64,000 nucleotides of DNA from Pithys albifrons albifrons (lineage: Eukaryota > Chordata > Aves > Passeriformes > Thamnophilidae). Both the position numbers and the translations under genes were made by a program. The notes below the pieces were generated by a model. The model did not search any database, was not told the origin of the DNA, and saw only the letters and a list, made by a program, of their open reading frames with translations. Below, one piece after another: positions 57,390 through 64,000 of this stretch. The stretch spans positions 20,271,209 to 20,335,208 of the forward strand of contig NC_092471.1 of NCBI RefSeq assembly GCF_047495875.1, written 5' to 3'. Every line of letters begins with the position of its first letter. Position 1 is the first letter of the stretch.

Positions 57390-57706
57390 TAAAGGGGCTC
57401 CAGGAGAGCTGGAGAGGGACTGGGGACAAGGGATGGAGGGACAGGACACAGGGAATGGCTTCCCAGTGAGGGCAGGGTTAGATGGGATCTTGGGGAGGAA
57501 TTCCTGTCTGGCAGGGTGGGCAGGCCCTGGCACAGGTGCCCAGAGCAGCTGTGGCTGCCCCATCCCTGGGAATGTCCAAGGCCAGGCTGGACAGGGCTTG
57601 GAGCAGCCTGGGCTGGTGGGAGCTGTCCCTGCCCATGGCAGGGGGTGGCACTGGGCAATCTTTGAGGTCCCTCCCAACCCAAACCATTCCACGATTCTGT
57701 GACTGT
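57390..57706 (+). mobile_element. CR1 LINE 3' fragment
   Basis: GGCCTAAAGGGGCTCCAGGA, GGGTGGGCAGGCCCTGGCAC, CTGTCCCTGCCCATGGCAGG, ending CCATTCCACGATTCTGTGAC. Confidence 0.9.
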
Positions 57707-59661
57707 TCATCTCTCCCCACTGGGGAGGTCAGTCCTGCCTGTTGGAGCCCCAATATCCCCCAGTGTCTCCTGCAGATCCTTCCAGAGTCCTCAGCACTAC
57801 AAACCAGAGCAGTTCCACCACACAGGAGATCCCTGGAATATTCCAGGGAGTGATTTCCCAGTGTGGTTTGGGGAGATGAGTGTTGCTGCTCTTTGTCTGC
57901 TCCGTGTGAGTGTTGCTGAAAGGCACCTGTGGACTGAGTAGATAAAGAGAGTTTAATGGGAGCAATTAAATCTCTCCTGATAAAGTTTCCAGCTGGGCTG
58001 AATGTCCTGGCAGTGCTTGGTGCCCTTCCCACGCTGTGGTTTTCCCCCAGACCTCTTGGTGGTGAGACCTCTGGCTGTTTTAGCCTCAATTCTCGTGCCC
58101 TGGGTATGGACCAGGCTGCCCCATTGCTGCCCCACAGCAGAGATGTGTCCCCTCCTGGTGTCCCCCATGCCCAGCTCTGCTCCCCCAGGAGCCTGTTTGC
58201 CTTGGGTGGAGTCTGTGATTCCACCTGCCAGGACCATCCCCACCCATCCTCCTGGGGTTTGTCCCCATCCTGCTCAGTTTTTTCTCTGTCTGGGTCACTC
58301 CTGCAGAAAAAAAAAAAACCCAAACTCTCCTCTCCTAAAAATCCCCTCTGTGCCTTTTGCCTCCTGCCCAAAGGATTCTCCGTGGGGCTCCTCTTTTGTT
58401 CCTGCTCCCACCATCTGCTCAGTCCCTGTGCCAGCCCAGCTCCCTGCCAGGAAGCCGAGGGCAGCTCCAGGCTCTTGGCTCTGTGTGCCCTCCCTGGCAC
58501 ACTCAGGGTTTCTCTGAGCACAGTCTTTGCTCAGAGATTCTCTGTTTCAACATTTTCCAATCCAGAGTTTGCTTTGGTATTTCCTTCCTTCCTTAAAAAA
58601 CATCCTGATAAAATGATTGTCATTTCCCAGGAGGCTGAAATTCCACCTTTCTCCCCATCTTTGAGCCCTGTGGTTTCAGGGTGGGTTTCCTCTCAGTTTT
58701 CCTGCCAGTTCTTTAGCACTTTTCCCTGAATTTTGGTTTCTCTGGAGGATGGGATGAGCTGCCACCTTGGGAGGTTGTCCCTGAGGCCTGAGTTGATTTG
58801 TGGGTTCTCCTCCCATTAACATCTGGGCACAGCTGGAGGACAAAGCAAGACAAGCAAGCCCAGCTTGTGCCCAAGTGAGTGAGAACAGAAATCAGAGGAA
58901 CAAACCAGAGTAAATCCTGCTATTGTTAATGAATAAATAGGAATAAAGTCAAGTATCAGTTTAAATGACTAAAATCAAACACTTGGTGTGGGTCTGAATT
59001 CCCTGTGGGATCTCTTTAGGAATCTTTGCACTTCATTCCTCTCTGGGAGCCAACACTGGCCCTCACTCTCCAGCAAACACTGGACTTGAGGCAAAGGAAG
59101 CTTCAGGTGACATTTTCATCTGTCCTGAAGATAGAATTCCAGAGGATATGTGCATGGATCCTGGGGGGTTATACAATTTGGGTGTGGGTGCTTTAGACTG
59201 GCCCTTCTTTAAGGCATTTCAGGAGGATTCTGAAGCTCTGTGAACTCTCCACTGCACAACTCCTTGGCTTTGGGAACTTTTCTCCGAAGGAAAAACAAGG
59301 AAGTATCAGCAGGAACAGAAGGTGAACGACACTGTCTGCACTCCCAGAGATCCACTGAGCCACAGAGTAAATATTGATCGAGGTGAAGCCCTGGCCAATA
59401 TTTACTTGTAAGAACAGTGAGTTTGGTTTTGCAAACACATGTGGTTTGTGACCTGCTTCCCTCCCAGCACGCCCTGGCCTGGCTGGAGACCCGGCATGAG
59501 GAGCAGCAGGAAGATGTGGGAAGGAGGATCCAACCCACCAAACCCATCAGTGCTGGTGCAGGCTGGAATCCTGGAAAGCTTCTCCCAGCACCTGCTTCAT
59601 TTCTCTGGGCATCCCCTGTTGGGACAGTTGCACCCTGGCTGGCTGGGGGGACCTGAGTCCA
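57707..59661. other. Unique intergenic sequence (2 kb)
   Basis: 58900-59000 is AT-rich (GAATAAATAGGAATAAAGTC). No CR1, LTR or exon recognised. Confidence 0.4.
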
Positions 59662-60358
59662 TGTGCTGGTTTAATGGGAAACCAGCAGGAGAAATTAACC
59701 CAACACAAAAAGATTGTAAGTCAGAGTCATAATTTCATAAAAATAGTACAATAAATGCAATGACACAAAGAGAAATTGGTTCTACCCAGCACCCTCAGGC
59801 ACAAACAGAACAGTGGTTGTTGGCCCCTGTGCTGAGCCCCACGTGGTTCCCTCGAGTCCAAAGGAAAAGGAAGGGACAAACCTGTTGGTGCAGATGATGG
59901 CACAGTCTGGTGGAGAGTGGGGGGCTCCTCCTGGCCAGGGGATGCTCCTCCTCTGGATCCAATGAGTGGTCCCCCAAGTCCCCAAAGCCCAAGATTGTCT
60001 CCCCTCAGGTTTGGGTGGGAGCCCCCAGTGCCTCCCCCAGGGCAGGGAGTTCCACACTGGGGGATCTGACTCTGGCAGTCAGGGGGGATTTTGGAATGGT
60101 TGCTGGCCCATGGGCAGAGCTGAGCCCTCAGGTGGGTGTGGAGGTGCCAAGGAGTCCCTGCAGGGCAGTTCTCCCAGCTCCTCTGCCAGGCTTCTTTCCC
60201 AGCCAGCTCCCAGCCTGAGGGCTCAGCTGTGCCCTGGGCAGCTGCTGCCAATGGGCCATTGGGAACAGTTGCTGGGCAATGGCCCAGAGGGTTTGGAATG
60301 CCCAGCTTTGGTCACACCCACACAGGGACAAACTGGTCCCACCTGCTGAACTGGGACA
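59662..60358 (-). mobile_element. Solo LTR, 697 bp, family A, class III type
   Basis: TGTGCTGGTTTAATGGGAAA to CACCTGCTGAACTGGGACA with perfect duplications GTCCA at 59657-59661 and 60359-60363. Reverse orientation relative to the 46085 and 55870 copies. Confidence 0.9.
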
Positions 60359-60584
60359 GTCCATCAACCATGTCCTGAATCTGAGGTGCTGGTGGCCAGC
60401 AGAGCAGGTTTTGTGGCTCTGCTCATGTGTCCAGGGGTCCAGCTGGCCATGGCTGCTCCAGGGGATTGAGGGCCACCACCAGCTCACAGGAGGATGCAGA
60501 GAGCCCTGTGAGGCTTCCAAAGCTGTGTGGATGGGGCATGTGGAGATATGGTACTTGTGGACTGTGGGAACGGTTGGAATTGAG

Positions 60585-60622
60585 GATCAAGAATATCAAG
60601 AATATCAAGAATATCAAGAATA
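60585..60622. repeat. Short tandem repeat, AGAATATCA, 4 copies
   Basis: A 9-bp unit repeated at the 5' truncation boundary of the following CR1. Confidence 0.8.
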
Positions 60623-60992
60623 GTGTGGCAGCAGGCCCAGGGCAGTGACCCTTCCCCTGGACTCAGCACTGGGGAGGCCACACCTGGAGTGTTGTGTTCA
60701 GTTCTGGGCCCCTCAGGTCAGGAAAGAGATTGAGGGGCTGGAGCGGGTCCAGAGAAGAGCAACGAGGCTGGAGAAGGGACTGGATGTGGCACTGAGTGTC
60801 CTCTGAAACACCTCCAGGGACAGAGAATCCAACATGTCTTGATCCAACCCCACTGTGATCACCAGCCCAGGGCACAGAGTGCCCCACTCTGTGCCCCACT
60901 CTGTGCCCCACTCTGTGCCCTGGGCTGGTGATCACAGTGGGGTTGGATCAAGGGTTGGACTTGATGATCTCAGAGGTCTCTTCCAACCCAAC
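60623..60992 (+). mobile_element. CR1 LINE 3' end with 42-43-bp perfect inverted repeat
   Basis: GTGGCAGCAGGCCCAGGGCA through GTTGTGTTCAGTTCTGGGCC to CTCTTCCAACCC. Arms 60839-60880 and 60910-60951 are perfectly complementary, with a 29-base loop made of repeated CTCTGTGCCCCA. Confidence 0.88.
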
Positions 60993-61480
60993 TGAGAAGA
61001 GTAACGAGGCTGGAGAAGGGACTGGAGCACAAGCCCTGTGGGGAGAGGCTGAGGGAGCTGGGGGTGTTCAGCCTGGAGAAGAGGAGGCTCAGAGGTGACC
61101 TCAGCACTGTCTGGAACTGCCTGAAGGGAAGTTCTGGCCAGGTGGGGGTTGGTCTCTTCTCCCAGGCACTCAGCAATAGGACAAGGGGGCACGATGGGCT
61201 CAAGCTCTGCCAGGGGAAATTGAAGTTGGAGATCAGGAAGAAATTCTTTGCAGAGAGAGTGCTCAGGGATTGGAATGGGCTGCCCAGAGAGGGGGTGGAT
61301 TCCCCATCCCTGGAGGTTTTTAAGATGGGACTGGCCGTGGCACTGAGTGCCATGATCTGGTAAAGGGACTGGAGTTGGACCAAGGGTTGAACTTGATGAT
61401 CTCAGAGGTCTCTTCCAACCCAACTGATTCAATGATTCTGTGATCTTAGAGGGCTTTTCCAACCTAAACAATTCCCTGAT
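60993..61480 (+). mobile_element. CR1 LINE 3' end, well preserved
   Basis: GAAGAGTAACGAGGCTGGAG to CAATGATTCTGTGAT, followed by a second short tail-like block (GGGCTTTTCCAACCTAAACA to GATTCTGTGG). Confidence 0.9.
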
Positions 61481-61914
61481 TCTGTGGTGAGCAGATGTTC
61501 TGCTCTCTCATCAGATGGATGATCAGTCCAAGCATCTCAGACTCTTTTCTTCCTGCACCTCTTCCTTGGCAGCACTTTCAAAGAACAGTGTTTGAAAATC
61601 CAGAGTAAGAAGTGCCAAGGCAGGGAATGTGCAGGGGAGATAAAGCCCCAAATCCATGTGAGTGCCAGAATCCCCTGCCTGGAAAATCCCTTCAGTGACC
61701 CCAGAGCTACTGGAGCCAAATGTGCCCTTGGCACAGGAGAGGCTGTTGCTCCTCACTGCCCTTGTCTCCTGCAAGGGTCAGACTGTCGTGCCCAGGGCAC
61801 CCATTTCAGCACAGCTTCTGTCCACAGTCAGGGTTTGGGCTGGGTTGTGTCCCAGGGAAGGTGCTGATGGGTGGAAAAGGAGGCATTGAGAGCTCTGGTT
61901 CATCAGCCCTGGGC
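61481..61914. other. Unique intergenic sequence
   Basis: No gene or repeat recognised. Confidence 0.4.
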
Positions 61915-62048
61915 TGGGCTTTGGGAATGTTCCTGGGCTTTGGGAATGTTCCCAGGCTTTGGGAATGTTCCTGGGCTTTGGGAATGTTCCTGGGCTTTGG
62001 GAATGTTCCCGGGCTTTGGGAATGTTCCTGGGCTTTGGGAATGTTCCT
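61915..62048. repeat. Minisatellite, 19-bp unit, 7 copies
   Basis: GGGCTTTGGGAATGTTCCT with CCT/CCC/CCA variation; GGAATGTTCC is an imperfect palindrome in each unit. Confidence 0.93.
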
Positions 62049-62107
62049 GCCCAGAAGAAGGGTGGAAGGGATGACCACCTCCCCATGCTGCCAGTGACAG
62101 TCACCCC

Positions 62108-62168
62108 AGAGAGCTGATGAACAGACTTTTGGAGGTCCCTTCTCACCCAAAGCATTCCATGATTCTAT
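62108..62168 (+). mobile_element. CR1 LINE, last about 60 bp
   Basis: TTTTGGAGGTCCCTTCTCAC then CCAAAGCATTCCATGATTC. Confidence 0.65.
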
Positions 62169-62702
62169 GGAAAACTCCAAATATTCACCAGAGGGGCAAA
62201 GGAGATGCCAAATCCTTTATGGAAAGCCAGGAGATGTGCTTGGAGAGCTGGCAGAGGGGTGGGAGTGTTTGCCAGCTCCCAGGAGCTGCTGGAGCAGCTC
62301 ATCCTCAGGGTTGAGCAACTCATCCATCTCCAAAGCTGCTCCCCCAGGAAGCTCCTCTTGGTGCTGATATCCCTGGCACCAACGTGACTGGCAGGGGCAC
62401 GTTTGGCACTTCAGGTTATGGGCTGTAAAAGGGGCCACAGTCCAAGGTGAAATCAGGAGCAAAAGAGGACAGGAGGAGTTCTGGTCAGCTCCAAACCCCC
62501 ACATTGCTTCCTATTGACAACACAAACCAGTTTGTTTCAATAATTAAATAAATGCTAATAAATAAATATGAATTGTCCTTGAAGACAGAGAGGCCCTGCT
62601 GAGAGACCTGGGCAAACTGCAGAGCTGGGCAATCACCAACCACGTGGAGTTCAACAGAGACTGAGGGAGACCACAGGAGAGACCAACCTCTGCACTCTGT
62701 GA
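62169..62702. other. Unique intergenic sequence
   Basis: 62525-62580 is AT-rich (AATAATTAAATAAATGCTAA). No gene seen. Confidence 0.4.
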
Positions 62703-63190
62703 GCAGGGACAGCACCCAGGGAATGGCTGGGGCTGTGCCAGGGAAGGGACAGCACCCAGGGAATGGCTGGAGCTGTGCCAGGGCAGGGACAGCACCCAGG
62801 GAATGGCTGGGGCTGTGCCAGGGAAGGGACAGCACCCAGGGAATGGCTGGGGCTGTGCCAGGGCAGGGACAGGGCACAGGGAATGGCTGGGGCTGTGCCA
62901 GGGCAGGGACAGCACCCAGGGCACGACTGGGGCTGTGCCAGGGCAGGGACAGCACCCAGGGCATGACTGGGGCTGTGCCAGGGCAGGGACAGGGCACAGG
63001 GAATGGCTGGAGCTGTGCCAGGGCAGGGACAGCACCCAGGGAATGGCTGGAGCTGTGCCAGGGCAGGGACAGGGCACAGGGAATGGCTGGAGCTGTGCCA
63101 GGGCAGGGACAGCACCCAGGGAATGGCTGGAGCTGTGCCAGGGCAGGGGCAGCACCCAGGGAATGGCTGGAGCTGTGCCAGGGCAGGGGC
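62703..63190. repeat. Minisatellite, 40-bp unit, about 12 copies
   Basis: GGGACAGCACCCAGGGAATG followed by GCTGGAGCTGTGCCAGGGCA; period exactly 40, with GGGCACAGG and GCACGACTGG variants. The long minus-strand frames here (about 200-320 codons) are repeat by-products. Confidence 0.96.
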
Positions 63191-63400
63191 AGGTTGGATC
63201 TCAGGGAAAGGTCCTTCCCCCAGAGGGTGGTGGGCACTGACCAGGCTCCCCAGGGCTGTGGGCACAGCCCCAAGGCTGCCAGAGCTCCAGGAGGGTTTGA
63301 ATGATGCCCTGGGGCACAGGGTGGGATTGCTGGAGTGTCCTGGACAGGGCCAGGAGCTGGACTGGATGATCCTGTGGGTCCCTCACAACTGGAGATATTC
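63191..63400 (+). mobile_element. CR1-type LINE 3' fragment, variant subfamily
   Basis: TTGGATCTCAGGGAAAGGTC, CCCAGAGGGTGGTGGGCACT, then TGGACTGGATGATCCTGTGG, ending in ATTCTCTATTCTCTATTCTC in place of the usual ATTCTGTG tail. Confidence 0.75.
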
Positions 63401-63547
63401 TCTAATTCTCTATTCTCTATTCTCTGTTCTGTATTTCTATATTCCATGTTTTATGTATCTTCCTCCTCTCCAGGAAGGAGAGGCACAGTAAAAGTTGCAA
63501 ATCAGCTGAGTTATAAAGAACTGAATATTTAATATTGCATTAATCTA

Positions 63548-63865
63548 CGTCATAGAGTTATGGAATCCCAGAATCTCAGAATGATTTGAGTTGGGTGGGA
63601 TCTCAATGCCCTTCCAGTGCCACCCGTGCCCTGGGCAGGGACACCTTCTGCTATGCCAGGCTGCTCCAAGCCCTGTCCAGCCTGGCCTTGGACACTCCCA
63701 GGGATGGGGCAGCCACAGCTTCTCTGGGCACCTGTGCCAGGGCCTGCCCACCCTCCCAGCCAGGAATTCCTCCCCAGTATCCCATCCATCCCTGCCCTCA
63801 CTGGGAAGCCATTCCCTGTGTCCTGTCCCTCCATGCCTTGTCCCAAGTCCCTCTCCAGCTCCTAC
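63548..63865 (-). mobile_element. CR1 LINE 3' fragment
   Basis: AATCCCAGAATCTCAGAATG start, ACACTCCCAGGGATGGGGCA and CCAGGGCCTGCCCACCCTCC; mirror of the copies at 2733 and 57390. Confidence 0.88.
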
Positions 63866-64000
63866 ATTTAACCTGCCTTTAATACCCAGCCAATAAAGAT
63901 CAAACTTCATGTTTCCCTGCAACACAAGGAAATAAAATGAAGCAATGGAGTCAAACCAAACTGATTTGATTGTACATGTTGGAAGCTGCTCTCAGGCCCC
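63866..64000. other. Unique sequence at window end
   Basis: Short AT-rich stretch; nothing recognised. Confidence 0.4.

Overview
The window is nuclear DNA from a bird, probably a songbird. The evidence is about two dozen truncated CR1 LINE 3' ends carrying the avian ATTCTGTG/ATTCTATG tail, class III (ERVL-type) endogenous retrovirus LTRs with 5-bp target duplications, and many GC-rich minisatellites like those on avian microchromosomes. 'Bird' is close to certain; 'passerine' and 'microchromosome' are inferences.

Bases 1 to about 14,355 hold the 3' part of one protein-coding gene on the plus strand, a Krueppel-like transcription factor of the KLF5 group. Three coding exons are visible (1-875, 3968-4027, 10017-10195), joined by perfect GT/AG junctions. 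They encode the last 370 residues: trans-activation region, two SUMO-type motifs, a phosphodegron, a PPPSY motif and three C2H2 zinc fingers ending MKRHQN. The linker between these motifs differs strongly from canonical KLF5, so I call it the paralogue KLF5-like. Its 3' UTR probably runs about 4.1 kb to an AATAAA at 14333 and contains a 32-bp minisatellite.

From 14.4 to 49 kb I find no host gene. This stretch holds minisatellites with unrelated units (15, 26, 17, 28, about 61, 31/39, 18/31 and 44 bp), CR1 fragments, solo LTRs, and patches of unique sequence, some CpG-rich or AT-rich and homeobox-site-like, that could be distal regulatory elements.

The main accessory element is a near-complete endogenous retrovirus at 49234-55615. 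Its LTRs are 693 and 690 bp and differ by about four substitutions. It is flanked by the 5-bp duplication GATGC, has a tRNA-Lys(1,2)-type primer binding site, an intact 552-codon gag with unusual hydrophobic N-terminal segments, and a pro-pol frame (protease, RT, RNase H, integrase) in the same frame as gag behind one stop codon. It has no env and no dUTPase. An 8-bp stem begins 8 nt after the gag stop, suggesting readthrough expression. One additional amber stop between RT and RNase H breaks pol. The provirus sits in the last unit of a 44-bp minisatellite.

From 55.6 to 64 kb there are two solo LTRs, several CR1 copies and two more minisatellites. Several CR1 copies in the window carry a near-perfect inverted repeat of about 36-43 bp, which may mark a distinct CR1 subfamily.
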